Below, piece by piece: positions 47,225 through 56,949 of a stretch of 63,689 nt of DNA; the first letter of the stretch is position 1, and each line of letters begins with the position of its first letter. The notes beneath the pieces were generated by a model that was not told the origin of the DNA, ran no database searches, and saw only the letters and a program-made list of their open reading frames with translations. The position numbers and the translations under genes are program-made. Origin of the DNA: Woeseiaceae bacterium (GTDB taxonomy: Bacteria; Pseudomonadota; Gammaproteobacteria; Steroidobacterales; Woeseiaceae); the NCBI GenBank assembly GCA_013043165.1, contig JABDOQ010000094.1, forward strand, positions 1 to 63,689. The letters run 5' to 3'.

Positions 47225-48442
47225 CTATACAACCGCGCCAAGTTTGAAGATCGGCAGGTACATGGCGACGACAAGACCACCAACCAACACGCCGAGAATT
47301 CCCATGATCGCCGGCTCCAGCAGGCTGCTGAGGTTGTCGACAGCGTCATCAACGTCCGCTTCGTAGAAGTCCGCAACCTTGGCCGACATCTCGTCGAGTG
47401 AGCCCGATTCCTCGCCGACCGCAATCATCTGGATAACCATGTTCGGGAACAGGTCCGTGTTTTCCATGGACTGCTGCAGTCGCTGGCCGGTCGCCACCTC
47501 ATCGCGCATTTCCATTACGCCGACTTCGTAAACGATATTGCCAGTGGCACCTGCTACAGATTCCAGGGCCTCAACCAGCGGTACGCCGGCAGCGAACATC
47601 GTCGACAGCGTCCGCGCGTAACGAGCAATTGCCGCTTTCTGCAGGATCGGACCGATGATCGGCGATTTCAACATCATGCGATCGAGAAAATGTCGAAACG
47701 GTCGTGAGCGCTTCTGGAAGTAGATGAAAGTAGACACGGCCGCGCCGATTATTACGACAAGGAAGATTCCCTTGTCTCGCACAAAGGCCGACAGGTCGAT
47801 CACCATTCGGGTGAAGCCCGGAAGATCGGCACCGAAGCCCTGGAACAGGTCCTCGAATGACGGAATGACGAAGATCAGGAGAATCGTGGTAACGATAAAC
47901 GCTACCGCCAGAACCGCGGCCGGGTAGGTCAGGGCCTTCTTGATCTTCTTCTTGATCGCCTCGGTCTTTTCCTTATACGTGGCAATCTTGTCCAGCAAGC
48001 CTTCGAGCGCGCCAGCCTGCTCGCCGGCTTCAACGAGGTTGACAAACAAGTCGTCGAAGTACAAAGGCTGCTTCGCGAGTGCTTCAGCCAATGCGCTGCC
48101 GCCTTCGACATCGGCCTTGATGCCGAGGATCAACTTCTGCATTGCGGCATTCTCGTGACCGTTGCCAACGATCTCGAAGGCCTGCACGAGCGGGATACCG
48201 GCGGACAGCATGGTCGCAAGCTGGCGGCTGAAAATGGCAATATCACCTGTTTCGATCTTGCCACCGCCAGCGAACAGCCCCTTGCGTTGCTTGCGTATGC
48301 GCGTTGGCACGACGCCCTGACGCCGCAGATCCGCACGCACTGCCGCTTCATCGTTGGCGAGGGACTTGCCCTTGATTTTCTTGCCGCTCTTGTCGGTTCC
48401 TTCCCACAAGAACGGCGTGCTAATTGCAGCCGATTCAGCCAT
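47225..48442 (-). CDS. pilC: Type IV pilus inner-membrane platform protein PilC
   Basis: 405 residues of the PilC/GspF family: two homologous T2SF domains (about 70-195 and 275-395), each with a conserved FSRQLATMLSAGIPLVQAFEI- or YARTLSTMFAAGVPLVEALES-type helix, and three membrane helices. It forms the inner-membrane platform that PilB turns to add pilin subunits. Thirty bases separate it from pilB. Confidence 0.95.
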   Translation of the reverse strand: MAESAAISTPFLWEGTDKSGKKIKGKSLANDEAAVRADLRRQGVVPTRIRKQRKGLFAGGGKIETGDIAIFSRQLATMLSAGIPLVQAFEIVGNGHENAAMQKLILGIKADVEGGSALAEALAKQPLYFDDLFVNLVEAGEQAGALEGLLDKIATYKEKTEAIKKKIKKALTYPAAVLAVAFIVTTILLIFVIPSFEDLFQGFGADLPGFTRMVIDLSAFVRDKGIFLVVIIGAAVSTFIYFQKRSRPFRHFLDRMMLKSPIIGPILQKAAIARYARTLSTMFAAGVPLVEALESVAGATGNIVYEVGVMEMRDEVATGQRLQQSMENTDLFPNMVIQMIAVGEESGSLDEMSAKVADFYEADVDDAVDNLSSLLEPAIMGILGVLVGGLVVAMYLPIFKLGAVV

Positions 48443-48471
48443 TTATCTCATCCATTTCTTCAATGTGAAAT

Positions 48472-50190
48472 TTACTCGATTGTAACCCGGTTTACCTCTT
48501 CCAGGCTGGTAAGCCCTTCCTTGACTTTGTTCAATCCGGCCTGTCGCAGATCGATGACGCCTTCCTTGGTCGCCTGCTCGGCGATCTGCATCGCGTTACC
48601 GCCTTCCATAATAATGCGCCCCATCTGTTCCGAGACTTCCATGACCTGGAAGATGCCCAGTCGACCTTTATATCCGTCGTTACACTGCTTGCAGCCCTTG
48701 GGCCCGAAGATTGATAGCCCGGCCTCGATTTCTTCGGCCGAGAAGCCTTCCTTCGCGAGCGCCTCTTTGGGAATATCTCTGACTTCCTTGCAATTTCCGC
48801 ACAGCCGCCTTGCGAGACGCTGCGCGATAATGAGGCTGACCGAGGTCGCAATTGCATACGGTTTGACGCCCATATCAACCATACGGGTCAGCGTTTTCGG
48901 CGCATCGTTGGTGTGCAGGGTTGACAGCACCAGGTGCCCTGTCTGTGCGGCTTTGATTGCGATTTCGGCCGTTTCGAGATCACGAATCTCGCCGACCATG
49001 ATCACATCCGGATCCTGGCGCAAAAATGCTTTCAGCGCCGAAGCAAATGTCAGGCCGACCTTGGGATTTACGTTGACCTGGTTGATACCTGGCAGGTTGA
49101 TTTCAGCCGGATCCTCGGCCGTCGAGATGTTGCGATATTCGGTATTGAGGATATTCAGACCGGTATACAGCGACACCGTCTTACCGGAACCCGTCGGGCC
49201 CGTGACGAGAATCATGCCGTACGGCTTGTTGAGGTGTTTCTCGTACATCAAACGCTGGTTGTCCTCGTAGCCGAGCATTTCGATGCCGAGCTTGGCACTG
49301 GACGGATCGAGGATTCGAAGTACGATCTTCTCTCCGAACAAAGTCGGGCAAGTGTTGACACGAAAGTCGATTGCCCGGTTCTTCGACAGGCGCATTTTTA
49401 TCCGGCCGTCCTGTGGAACGCGTCTTTCGGCGATGTCCATACGAGACATGACTTTCAGGCGGGCGCAGACCTTGTTTGCGAGTACGACAGGTGGTTGTGC
49501 TACTTCGGAAAGAACGCCGTCAAGGCGGGTTCTGACCCGGAAAATCTTTTCGTAGGGTTCAAAGTGAACGTCCGAAGCACCGCGTTTGATCGCATCGAGA
49601 AGCACTTTGTTTACAAAGCGGACAACGGGCGCATCCTCGACATCATCGCGCGACTCTTCCTCGCGCTGCTCGTCTTCACCGCCGATGTCGAGATTCTCGA
49701 GATCGAAGTCATCGTCATCGAGTCCACCCATGCTCGTGTCGACGGCGTCGATTGCCTTGTTGATACGTTCTTCGAGTTTGTCCTGCTCGACCACGACCGG
49801 GTCGACACGCAGGCTCGTTGCAAACTTGATGTCGTCGATCGCCTGCAAATTGGTTGGATCGGAAATTGCCAAAAACAGCCGCTGGCCGCGTTTTACCAGC
49901 GGCAGCACCCGGTGCTTACTGATGAGTTTCTGATCGACGGCACGAACACTGTCGAGATCGATTTCGACCGCATCGAGATCCAGCAGCGGAACGCCGAATT
50001 CGTGCGATGCGGCGACAGCGATTGCCCGGGCATTGGCAAGATCGGCACTGACCAGGTAGGCAATGAGCGGCAGCCGCTCCTTCTTGGCGGCTTCAGACGC
50101 CTCCTGAAGCTGGTCCTCGGCGATAATGCCGTCCTGGACCAGGCGCCGGGGCAGGCCTGCGAGGTTCGATTGGGATGCCGTTGCTGCCAT
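48472..50190 (-). CDS. pilB: Type IV pilus extension ATPase PilB
   Basis: 572 residues. The N-terminal T2SSE_N/MshEN-like region (about 1-160) is followed by the ATPase core: Walker A GPTGSGKT, the Asp box, Walker B (QDPDVIMVGEIRD), and the His box (VLSTLHTNDAPKTLTRMVDMG). A C-terminal zinc site uses CGNCKE and CKQC. It powers pilus extension on PilC. Some family members bind c-di-GMP through MshEN; the motif here is degenerate, so this is uncertain. The retraction ATPases pilT/pilU are not in the window. Confidence 0.96.
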   Translation of the reverse strand: MAATASQSNLAGLPRRLVQDGIIAEDQLQEASEAAKKERLPLIAYLVSADLANARAIAVAASHEFGVPLLDLDAVEIDLDSVRAVDQKLISKHRVLPLVKRGQRLFLAISDPTNLQAIDDIKFATSLRVDPVVVEQDKLEERINKAIDAVDTSMGGLDDDDFDLENLDIGGEDEQREEESRDDVEDAPVVRFVNKVLLDAIKRGASDVHFEPYEKIFRVRTRLDGVLSEVAQPPVVLANKVCARLKVMSRMDIAERRVPQDGRIKMRLSKNRAIDFRVNTCPTLFGEKIVLRILDPSSAKLGIEMLGYEDNQRLMYEKHLNKPYGMILVTGPTGSGKTVSLYTGLNILNTEYRNISTAEDPAEINLPGINQVNVNPKVGLTFASALKAFLRQDPDVIMVGEIRDLETAEIAIKAAQTGHLVLSTLHTNDAPKTLTRMVDMGVKPYAIATSVSLIIAQRLARRLCGNCKEVRDIPKEALAKEGFSAEEIEAGLSIFGPKGCKQCNDGYKGRLGIFQVMEVSEQMGRIIMEGGNAMQIAEQATKEGVIDLRQAGLNKVKEGLTSLEEVNRVTIE

Positions 50191-50284
50191 AGGTTACTTT
50201 AACTGTAATGTTTCTCTCAGCGTCACAGTCTCACTGATCCAAGTCCGCGATTCAACTGGATTTTGTGCGGGGGTTCACAGTTAC

Positions 50285-50307
50285 GGCATTTGATTAAGTC
50301 AAACGCC
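50285..50307 (-). other. Hairpin between second pilin and pilB
   Basis: On the minus strand GGCGTTTGA (50307-50299) pairs with TCAAATGCC (50293-50285) around a 5-base loop (CTTAA), a 9-bp stem with one G-U pair. There is no T-run, so it may be a processing or attenuation site between the pilin gene and pilB. The rest of the 158-base gap shows nothing else convincing. Confidence 0.45.
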
Positions 50308-50348
50308 GAAAATACGCCTTTTGGCCGCCCAACGGGTCCTCTGAGGCG

Positions 50349-50843
50349 CTAGGGCCTGCAGGCTGACGGCAAATAGCGCGCCTCGACTGTAGGGTCCTGG
50401 TGTACGCTCGTCACAGTGCCATCGGTAAGTGGCGCCCCGGCCGGCTCCGCCGCGGCCCCGCATCGAAACACAATGGCGCTGCTTCCTGACATATACGGTG
50501 TGAAAGAAATCGTCTTGTCGAAAATTTCTGCATGGGAGTCGTTGCGAAACGTTACGTCGATCCGGCCGTCCTCGATGTCCACGCTGTGGACGTACTTGCC
50601 GCTGGTGTCCGTGGGCTCCGAACTCAAACCGGCGTCAGTTCGGTCAGCCGGCGGTCGACCGCTTTGCAGAAATGTGTCGACAACCGCATTCTTGGCAGCG
50701 GCGGCGATGCCAATGCCCTCGGCGACCTGAGCGCGGACCAGGAAGGTCTGGTAAGCGGCTATTGCGAGTGAGGCCAGGATACCGATGATCGCAACAACGA
50801 TCATTAGCTCGATGAGCGTAAAAGCTTGTTGATTTCGTTTCAT
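50349..50843 (-). CDS. Second type IV pilin-like protein
   Basis: 164 residues from the ATG at 50843. The class III signal is MKRNQQA before [20 protein letters not shown], with E5 of the mature protein present. Residue -1 is Ala rather than the nearly invariant Gly. Two C-terminal cysteines (FRCGAAA and PSACRP) bracket a D-region loop of about 33 residues, longer than in pilA. It is probably a major-pilin paralogue or minor subunit. It lies 195 bases beyond pilA, after a terminator, with a possible own -10 (TAAAAT, 50880-50875). Confidence 0.88.
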   Translation of the reverse strand: MKRNQQAFTLIELMIVVAIIGILASLAIAAYQTFLVRAQVAEGIGIAAAAKNAVVDTFLQSGRPPADRTDAGLSSEPTDTSGKYVHSVDIEDGRIDVTFRNDSHAEIFDKTISFTPYMSGSSAIVFRCGAAAEPAGAPLTDGTVTSVHQDPTVEARYLPSACRP

Positions 50844-50979
50844 GCGATCACTTGTCGTTCCCGGTGGCGCTTGTATTTTAGCGTATTTGCCCGAACATCT
50901 CGCGACCCGGTCGGCGCTATTGCCGCGAACTGTGACGCGCATCACGCGCTGTCGAATCATCTTCGGGTCTTCAAAAGAA

Positions 50980-51002
50980 AAGCCCCGGGGGTGCCGGGGC
51001 TT
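50980..51002 (-). terminator. Intrinsic terminator downstream of pilA
   Basis: AAGCCCCGG (50980-50988) and CCGGGGCTT (50994-51002) form a 9-bp stem with a 5-base loop; on the minus strand it is followed by the T-rich CTTTTCTTTT. It lies 36 bases beyond the pilA stop and would isolate abundant pilA mRNA from the second pilin and pilB. Confidence 0.8.
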
Positions 51003-51037
51003 TTGCTTGTTTCTGCCTTCCTAAGCGAGCGGAAGAC

Positions 51038-51475
51038 TTACGGAGTGGTTCGGCAAGAAGCCGGCAGGTGCTTGTTGTCGATGGTGGTGGAGCTACAAGA
51101 CCATTCAACGCTACCTGTATTCGTCGTTGGCGACAGCAGCAGGATGCTTGTAGCAGGAAGAAGAGAATGAGCGTCGGGTCCGCCATAAGCGACGGAGATC
51201 AGCCCGTTAGTGACCGTGACCGTAGTAACATACTTGCCCTTGATATCGGCAGCCGGCGAAATTCCGGCCGCACCGTTGTCGGCTGGCAAAGTGCCCACAT
51301 CCATCTGCGTTTCGGCTACGGCAGCCTTGGCGCCGGAGGCAAGACTCAAACCTTCAGAAACCTGCGCGCGGATCGTGTAATCCTGGTAAGCCGGGATAGC
51401 GATGGCCGCCAAAATACCAATGATCGCGACAACGATCATAAGCTCGATAAGTGTAAAACCCTGTTGCTTCTTCAT
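51038..51475 (-). CDS. pilA: Type IV major pilin PilA
   Basis: 145 residues from the ATG at 51475, just after GAGAACAAGAG. The short leader MKKQQG is cut before [20 protein letters not shown]; mature E5 is present. The body has the usual alpha1-beta architecture; C-terminal cysteines (WSCSS and PASC) enclose a short D-region of about 15 residues, and the protein ends RTTP. A sigma-54 promoter precedes it and a terminator follows, the expression pattern of a main structural pilin. Confidence 0.94.
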   Translation of the reverse strand: MKKQQGFTLIELMIVVAIIGILAAIAIPAYQDYTIRAQVSEGLSLASGAKAAVAETQMDVGTLPADNGAAGISPAADIKGKYVTTVTVTNGLISVAYGGPDAHSLLPATSILLLSPTTNTGSVEWSCSSTTIDNKHLPASCRTTP

Positions 51476-51540
51476 CTCTTGTTCTCCATGAATGTAAGAG
51501 TGCTGTAAAATCAAACGGCGAAATCGCCTGTACCAGAGAT

Positions 51541-51559
51541 AAAGCAAGCTCTGTGCCAA
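51541..51559 (-). promoter_or_regulatory. Sigma-54 promoter of pilA
   Basis: On the minus strand TTGGCACAGAGCTTGCTTT matches the consensus TGGCAC-N5-TTGC, with GG and GC separated by the required 10 bases. The predicted start is near 51532, giving a leader of about 57 bases. rpoN and the activator pilR are both in this window. Confidence 0.9.
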
Positions 51560-51697
51560 CTTCTTGCTTTGTTTAACAGATAGTTGTTTTTTATAGGATT
51601 TATTCACGCAGCGGCGTATTCCTGGCGTAGGTTGCGGCGCCATTCGTCGGTGAAAAGTGACAAACGTGGCTTTGATGCGACCGAGACCTGTCAATAA

Positions 51698-51714
51698 GTG
51701 ACAAAAATTGTCAC
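51698..51714. promoter_or_regulatory. Candidate PilR enhancer palindrome
   Basis: GTGACA (51698-51703) and TGTCAC (51709-51714) form a perfect palindrome with a 5-base centre. More TGTC/GACA units lie at 51657-51662 (GTGACA) and 51689-51693 (CTGTC). P. aeruginosa PilR recognises TGTC-containing repeats upstream of its -24/-12 element. The cluster is 100-170 bases upstream of the pilA promoter and overlaps the end of pilR. Confidence 0.6.
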
Positions 51715-53015
51715 TCTATGCCCAGTTTCTTGATGCGATAGCGCAACTGCCTGAACGACAGGCCCAGCAGTTTCGCGGCCGCCGTCTTGTTGTAACGCGT
51801 TTTTTCGAGTGCCTCGACAATTGCCTGGCGCTGGATGTTCTCGACCTGATCGCCCAGTTTGCCGGCGAGCGGCGCTTTTGCGATGCTCGCGTCGGCGGCC
51901 GCTCGTGTCTGCAGGTCGGCTGCGGAAATCGTGCCGCTGCTGCATAAGGTGACGGCGCGTTCCAGCATGTTTTCCAGCTCGCGCACATTGCCGGGAAACG
52001 CGTAGCTCAACAACGCGGTGCGCGCGCTGTCATCGAGCGAGGCGGCCGAGTCCAGACGCTGCAGAATGAAATCGGCCAACAGCAGTACGTCATCGCCCCG
52101 CTCGCGCAGCGCGGGGACATGCAGCTCTATGACATTGATGCGGTAGTAAAGGTCCTCGCGAAATTCGTCGGTGGCCACCATTTCCGCCAGGTTTCTGTGC
52201 GTCGCCGAAAGTATGCGGACATCGACGCTCTCTTCTTGCGATGCGCCAACGGGCCGTACTTTTTTTTCCTGGATGACACGCAGCAGCTTCACCTGCATGG
52301 CCAGCGGCAGGTCGGCAATTTCATCGAGAAAAAGCGTGCCATTTTCGCTGCACTGCAGCAGGCCGGCCTTGTCATTGATCGCACCCGTAAAGCTGCCCTT
52401 GCGATGGCCGAAAAATTCGCTTTCCATGAGCTCGCCCGGAATCGCACCGCAGTTAACCGCGACAAAGGGTGCATCGGCGCGCGGCCCGCTCTCGTGTATC
52501 AGTCGGGCGACAAGCTCCTTGCCCGTGCCGGATTCGCCGGATATGTGCACGGGCGCCTGTGAGCGTGAGACCTTGTCGATCATGGCCCGCAGTTCCTGCA
52601 TTTGCGGCGACTCGCCAAGCAGCTCCGAGCCGTCTTCGTGCGCAGCCGCCTTCACGCGCAGGGCGTTTTCTATGATGCTCCGGAGGTTGCCGAGATCCAG
52701 CGGCTTGGAGATGAAGTCGAATGCACCGAGTTTCAGGGCCTGTACCGCCGTTTCGACATTGCCATGGGCCGTGATAACCGCTACGGGGACGCCGGATGCG
52801 TTGCTCTGCATCCAATCAACGAGTTCAAGGCCGTCGCCATCGGGCAGGCGCATGTCGGTCAGGCAAATGTCGAATCTGTGCTTGCGAAGCAGGGCCTTGG
52901 CGCTTCGGACATCGGCGGCCGATTCCGTGCGGATGTCCATGCGACCCAGTGTCAGTGTCAGCAGTTCGCAGATGTCCGGCTCGTCATCGATGACCAGTGC
53001 CAGCGGTTTTTTCAT
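51711..53015 (-). CDS. pilR: Sigma-54-dependent response regulator PilR
   Basis: 434 residues: receiver domain (phospho-acceptor D in [11 protein letters not shown], about residue 54), AAA+ domain with Walker A GESGTGKE, the sigma-54-contact loop GSFTGA (family consensus GAFTGA, second residue Ser), Walker B TLFLDEI, and a Fis-type helix-turn-helix at the end ([24 protein letters not shown]). It activates pilA after phosphorylation by PilS. Its start overlaps the pilS stop by four bases. Confidence 0.95.
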   Translation of the reverse strand: MKKPLALVIDDEPDICELLTLTLGRMDIRTESAADVRSAKALLRKHRFDICLTDMRLPDGDGLELVDWMQSNASGVPVAVITAHGNVETAVQALKLGAFDFISKPLDLGNLRSIIENALRVKAAAHEDGSELLGESPQMQELRAMIDKVSRSQAPVHISGESGTGKELVARLIHESGPRADAPFVAVNCGAIPGELMESEFFGHRKGSFTGAINDKAGLLQCSENGTLFLDEIADLPLAMQVKLLRVIQEKKVRPVGASQEESVDVRILSATHRNLAEMVATDEFREDLYYRINVIELHVPALRERGDDVLLLADFILQRLDSAASLDDSARTALLSYAFPGNVRELENMLERAVTLCSSGTISAADLQTRAAADASIAKAPLAGKLGDQVENIQRQAIVEALEKTRYNKTAAAKLLGLSFRQLRYRIKKLGIE

Positions 53016-54700
53016 TGTTCGTCCTGCGATTCCCAGCGTTCGGGATCGGCGAATACGATACGAAAGATACTGCCTCCACCCGGCCGGTCAAGATACAGCA
53101 AAGTCGCGCGGTTCAGTTCACAGAGCTCGCGCGAGATATAGAGGCCGAGACCCGTGCCTCCCGAGCGCGCCGTAAAAAAGGGCTCGAATATTTTCTCGGC
53201 TGTTGCCGCATCGACGCCGAGGCCGCAGTCGAGTACGTCGAGGAACGGCCGGCCGCGGCTCTGCATTCGTCCCGACTGAATCTCCACCATGATGCCGCCC
53301 GTCTCGCTCGCATACTTGACCGCGTTGTCACAGAGATTCCACAGGACCTGTCGCAAGTGGCTCGGGTCCATGCGTACCTCGATATCGTCCGGGATGTCCT
53401 TGATCGTGAATTCACCTTCCTGCAGTTCATGTGTCCGTACGAACTCGCGCGCAAAGTCGTCGAGCCAGGACCGCAGCGTGAGCCGCAGCGGTCGGCTGGA
53501 TTCGCGGCGTGACAGCTGTAACACGTTGTCGATGATATGGCTGACGCGCCCCGAATGCGTCTCGATAATCTCGGTCAGGCGTTTGTCGTCCTCGGTCAGG
53601 CCATGCGATTCTCGCAGCAGCTGCGCCGCGTGACTCATGGCACCGACGGGGTTGCGGATTTCGTGGGCGATACTTGCGCTGAGTCGTCCAAGGGATGCCA
53701 GTTTGGACTGCTGCACGCGCGCATTGAGGATGCTGACGTCCTCGAGAAAAATAAGAACCGGTCCGCTGCGCTGCCCGTCTTTGCCCAGCGGTGCGAGGTG
53801 GGCGGTGATTCGCACGTTGTCGCCCTCTGTGATCAGCGTGAAGTCGGCGTGAGACGACTTGGACGGATTTTCCCGCCAGGCACGCACATAGTCGCCCAAT
53901 GCATCCGATGCGGTTCGCAGCGGGCTCCCGGGGTCGGGTTCGCCGGCCGCAAGCAATTGAATCGCGGAGCTGTTGATCAGGCGGATGGTATCGTCTGCGT
54001 CGATTACCACGATACTCTCGCGCAGATGCTGAACGATGTACTGGTTCAGTTCGGAGACATTTTGCAGGTCGACGCCGAATTTACGGGCCAGGGCCTCGCT
54101 GGCACGGATACGCCGCGTAAGCGGCTGTGCGGCGAGTGCCATCGCGAAGATGATGGCGCTCAAGATCCCGGCGGCTGGAAAATTTGTTGCCGAGTCCAGA
54201 TCGGTCAATTTCAGGAAAGCCTGCTCGCCCAGGATCGCAAACGTCGCGAGAGCAGCCATGATCGCGGGATATTGAAGGGGCAGAACAAGACTGCCAGCGC
54301 CAACGAAGACCACGAGCAAGCCGCCGAGACCACTCGAGATACCGCCACTGGCATGCATCAGAATGACGACCGCCACAATGTCTACCAGCACTTGCGTGGT
54401 GCCGACCACGCTGTTGGGGGCCCAGCGCTGCCGCAGCAAAACGGCCGAAAGCACGGCGAAGACGAGGTAGCCCGCGACGGTTGCCGCGAAAAGTGTCGGG
54501 TGGGTGTCGCCGAAGAAACGCGGATCGTCGCCGGCGAAAAACAAGCCGAGCAGCACGATACAAATCAGCAGGCGGAACGCGTTCAGGGTAACGAGCAAGC
54601 GCCAGCTCAGTTCCGGCTCGTCCATGGCTCGTTGCACCAGGGCATCCCGGGAACCGCGGAAGGAACGCCTCAGTAAGGTCTGGGTTTGCGCCTCATTCAT
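53012..54700 (-). CDS. pilS: Membrane sensor histidine kinase PilS
   Basis: 562 residues. About six N-terminal membrane helices (roughly 30-190) are followed by a PAS domain (about 215-320; VVIDADDTIRLINSSA), HisKA with the phospho-His in ASIAHEIRNPVGAMSHA, and a HATPase_c domain (NLCDNAVKYAS; DCGLGVDAATAEKIFEPFFTARSGGTGLGLYIS). In Pseudomonas PilS senses pilin levels through its membrane helices. It is the first gene of the pilSR unit, divergent from sucC across 187 bases. Confidence 0.94.
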   Translation of the reverse strand: MNEAQTQTLLRRSFRGSRDALVQRAMDEPELSWRLLVTLNAFRLLICIVLLGLFFAGDDPRFFGDTHPTLFAATVAGYLVFAVLSAVLLRQRWAPNSVVGTTQVLVDIVAVVILMHASGGISSGLGGLLVVFVGAGSLVLPLQYPAIMAALATFAILGEQAFLKLTDLDSATNFPAAGILSAIIFAMALAAQPLTRRIRASEALARKFGVDLQNVSELNQYIVQHLRESIVVIDADDTIRLINSSAIQLLAAGEPDPGSPLRTASDALGDYVRAWRENPSKSSHADFTLITEGDNVRITAHLAPLGKDGQRSGPVLIFLEDVSILNARVQQSKLASLGRLSASIAHEIRNPVGAMSHAAQLLRESHGLTEDDKRLTEIIETHSGRVSHIIDNVLQLSRRESSRPLRLTLRSWLDDFAREFVRTHELQEGEFTIKDIPDDIEVRMDPSHLRQVLWNLCDNAVKYASETGGIMVEIQSGRMQSRGRPFLDVLDCGLGVDAATAEKIFEPFFTARSGGTGLGLYISRELCELNRATLLYLDRPGGGSIFRIVFADPERWESQDEQ

Positions 54701-54887
54701 TGATGATATGCCGCTAAAAACCGGCCATTGCCTGGTAACGAGTTCAATAGATATCCATGAATCGCGTCAATGAGTTGCGCCGATTGTAGACTGAATATGG
54801 ACAAGGGTCCCGTAAACATCCAAAATACGGCCACTTTTTCGCCGCTTGGGCGGAATTCTCCCTCGCCAGCACAAAGACTGAACGCCC

Positions 54888-56048
54888 ATGAATCTCCACG
54901 AATACCAATCGAAGCGATTGTTCGCTGACTACGACATTCCGGTGCCGCGCGGTATACCTGCCGAGTCCGCTGACGCTGCCGTCAAAGCGGCAGAAGAACT
55001 CGGCGGCAAGCTTTGGGTCGTCAAGGCGCAGGTACACGCAGGGGGGCGCGGCAAAGCGGGTGGCGTCAAGCTCGCGCGGACGCTGGACGAAGTTCGTGAA
55101 TATGCAGACGGCATGCTGGGCGTTCGACTGGTGACACACCAGTCCGGACCCGACGGACTCCCGGTCAGCGTCGTATACGTGGAAGAAGGCTCCGAAATCG
55201 ACCGCGAGCTTTACCTCAGCATGCTGGTCGACCGTGAAGTAAGCCGCATTTCGTTTATCGCTTCTGCCGCCGGTGGCATGGATATCGAGAAGGTTGCCGC
55301 AGAAACACCCGAGCGGATTTTCTCGGTTGCTGTTGCCCCCGATGCCGGCCTGCAGGACTACCAGGCGCGCCAGCTTGCGTTCGGCCTTGAGCTCGACAAG
55401 AAACAGATGCGCCAGTTTGGCGGTCTGATCAAAAGGCTGTACCAGCTGTACCTCGATTCCGACGCCAGCCTGATTGAGGTGAATCCACTGATCACGACAA
55501 AGGCCGGCGACATCCTGGCACTCGACGGCAAAATCAACATCGACGGCAGCGCATTGTTTCGCCAGCCCGAGATCGCCGCGCTGCGCGATACCTCGCAGGA
55601 AGACGAAGCAGAGCGTGATGCGGCCGAGCACGACCTCAACTACGTGTCGCTTGACGGCAACATCGCCTGCATGGTGAACGGTGCCGGCCTCGCCATGGCG
55701 ACGATGGACCTGATCAAGCTGCACGGCGGCGATCCGGCGAACTTCCTTGACGTAGGTGGTGGCGCGACGGCGGAGCGCGTTGCAGAGGCGTTCAAACTCA
55801 TACTATCGAATGACAAGGTCGCCGCAATTCTGGTGAATATCTTTGGTGGCATCGTGCGTTGTGACGATATTGCCGCGGGCATCATCAGCGCGGTGAAAGA
55901 CGTTGGCGTTAAAGTGCCGGTCGTCGTGCGCCTCGAGGGCACGAACGTGAACAAGGGACTTGAGCTGCTCGCCAACAGCGGGCTCGATATCATTGCAGCC
56001 GAGGATCTTACCGAGGCGGCGCAGAAAGTGGTTGCCGCGGCGACCTGA
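54888..56048 (+). CDS. sucC: Succinyl-CoA synthetase, beta subunit
   Basis: 386 residues. N-terminal ATP-grasp ([39 protein letters not shown]) followed by the CoA-ligase domain with [15 protein letters not shown] and [14 protein letters not shown]. It is the nucleotide-binding subunit of the TCA-cycle enzyme converting succinyl-CoA to succinate with substrate-level ATP/GTP formation. It is 12 bases upstream of sucD. The promoter in the 187-base gap to pilS is not obvious. Confidence 0.97.
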   Translation: MNLHEYQSKRLFADYDIPVPRGIPAESADAAVKAAEELGGKLWVVKAQVHAGGRGKAGGVKLARTLDEVREYADGMLGVRLVTHQSGPDGLPVSVVYVEEGSEIDRELYLSMLVDREVSRISFIASAAGGMDIEKVAAETPERIFSVAVAPDAGLQDYQARQLAFGLELDKKQMRQFGGLIKRLYQLYLDSDASLIEVNPLITTKAGDILALDGKINIDGSALFRQPEIAALRDTSQEDEAERDAAEHDLNYVSLDGNIACMVNGAGLAMATMDLIKLHGGDPANFLDVGGGATAERVAEAFKLILSNDKVAAILVNIFGGIVRCDDIAAGIISAVKDVGVKVPVVVRLEGTNVNKGLELLANSGLDIIAAEDLTEAAQKVVAAAT

Positions 56049-56060
56049 CGAGTATTTCCA

Positions 56061-56933
56061 ATGAGCATTCTGGTCAATAAAAACAGCAAGGTTCTCTGCC
56101 AGGGCATCACGGGTAACCAGGGATCTTTTCACACCGAACAATGCATCGAATACGGTACTAAAGTCGTCGCTGGCGTGACTCCGGGCCGCGGTGGCCAGGA
56201 GCATCTCGGCGTCCCCGTTTACAACACGGTTCGCGATGCCGTGGATGAGACGGGCGCCAACGTCAGCATGATTTACGTGCCGCCGCCGTTTGCCGCAGAC
56301 GCGATACTCGAAGCCGCCGATGCGGGTGTTGAACTGATCGTCTGCATCACAGAGGGCATCCCGGTCAATGACATGGTCAAGGTCAAGTCGGCTTTGCGGG
56401 ACCATAGCTGCAGGCTTATCGGCCCCAACTGCCCGGGTATCATCACGCCCGGCGAATGCAAGATTGGCATCATGCCCGGATTCATACACAAACCGGGCCG
56501 TATCGGCATCGTGTCCCGTTCCGGAACGCTGACTTACGAGGCGGTGTACCAGACGACGACAAATGACCTCGGCCAGACATCCTGCATCGGAATTGGTGGC
56601 GACCCGATCCGCGGCATGGACTTCATCGATTGTCTCGAACTGTTCGAGGCTGATCCGGATACCGAGGGCATGATCATGGTCGGCGAAATCGGCGGCACGG
56701 ACGAAGAAGCGGCGGCCGAGTTTATAAAGGACAAGGTCACCAAGCCGGTCGTTGCCTATATTGCGGGCGTGACCGCGCCGCCGGGCAAACGAATGGGACA
56801 CGCCGGCGCGATCATCGCTGGCGGCAAGGGAACGGCTGAGGACAAATTCAAGGCTCTTGACGCAGCCGGTGTGGCCACGGTCAGATCGCCTGCCGAACTG
56901 GGGGCCAGGATGCAGGAAGTGCTTGCCGGCTAG
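56061..56933 (+). CDS. sucD: Succinyl-CoA synthetase, alpha subunit
   Basis: 290 residues. CoA-binding Rossmann domain ([30 protein letters not shown]) and the ligase domain with the phosphorylated histidine in [28 protein letters not shown] and [16 protein letters not shown] are also characteristic. It binds CoA and forms the phosphohistidine intermediate. The nadE gene starts 17 bases after the stop. Confidence 0.97.
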   Translation: MSILVNKNSKVLCQGITGNQGSFHTEQCIEYGTKVVAGVTPGRGGQEHLGVPVYNTVRDAVDETGANVSMIYVPPPFAADAILEAADAGVELIVCITEGIPVNDMVKVKSALRDHSCRLIGPNCPGIITPGECKIGIMPGFIHKPGRIGIVSRSGTLTYEAVYQTTTNDLGQTSCIGIGGDPIRGMDFIDCLELFEADPDTEGMIMVGEIGGTDEEAAAEFIKDKVTKPVVAYIAGVTAPPGKRMGHAGAIIAGGKGTAEDKFKALDAAGVATVRSPAELGARMQEVLAG

Positions 56934-56949
56934 CATCGCCCCGCATTCA

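Noticed and set aside
48934..50202. 422-codon plus-strand open frame opposite pilB
   Set aside because: Complete antisense overlap with a confidently identified ATPase gene, no ribosome-binding site and no familiar motif.
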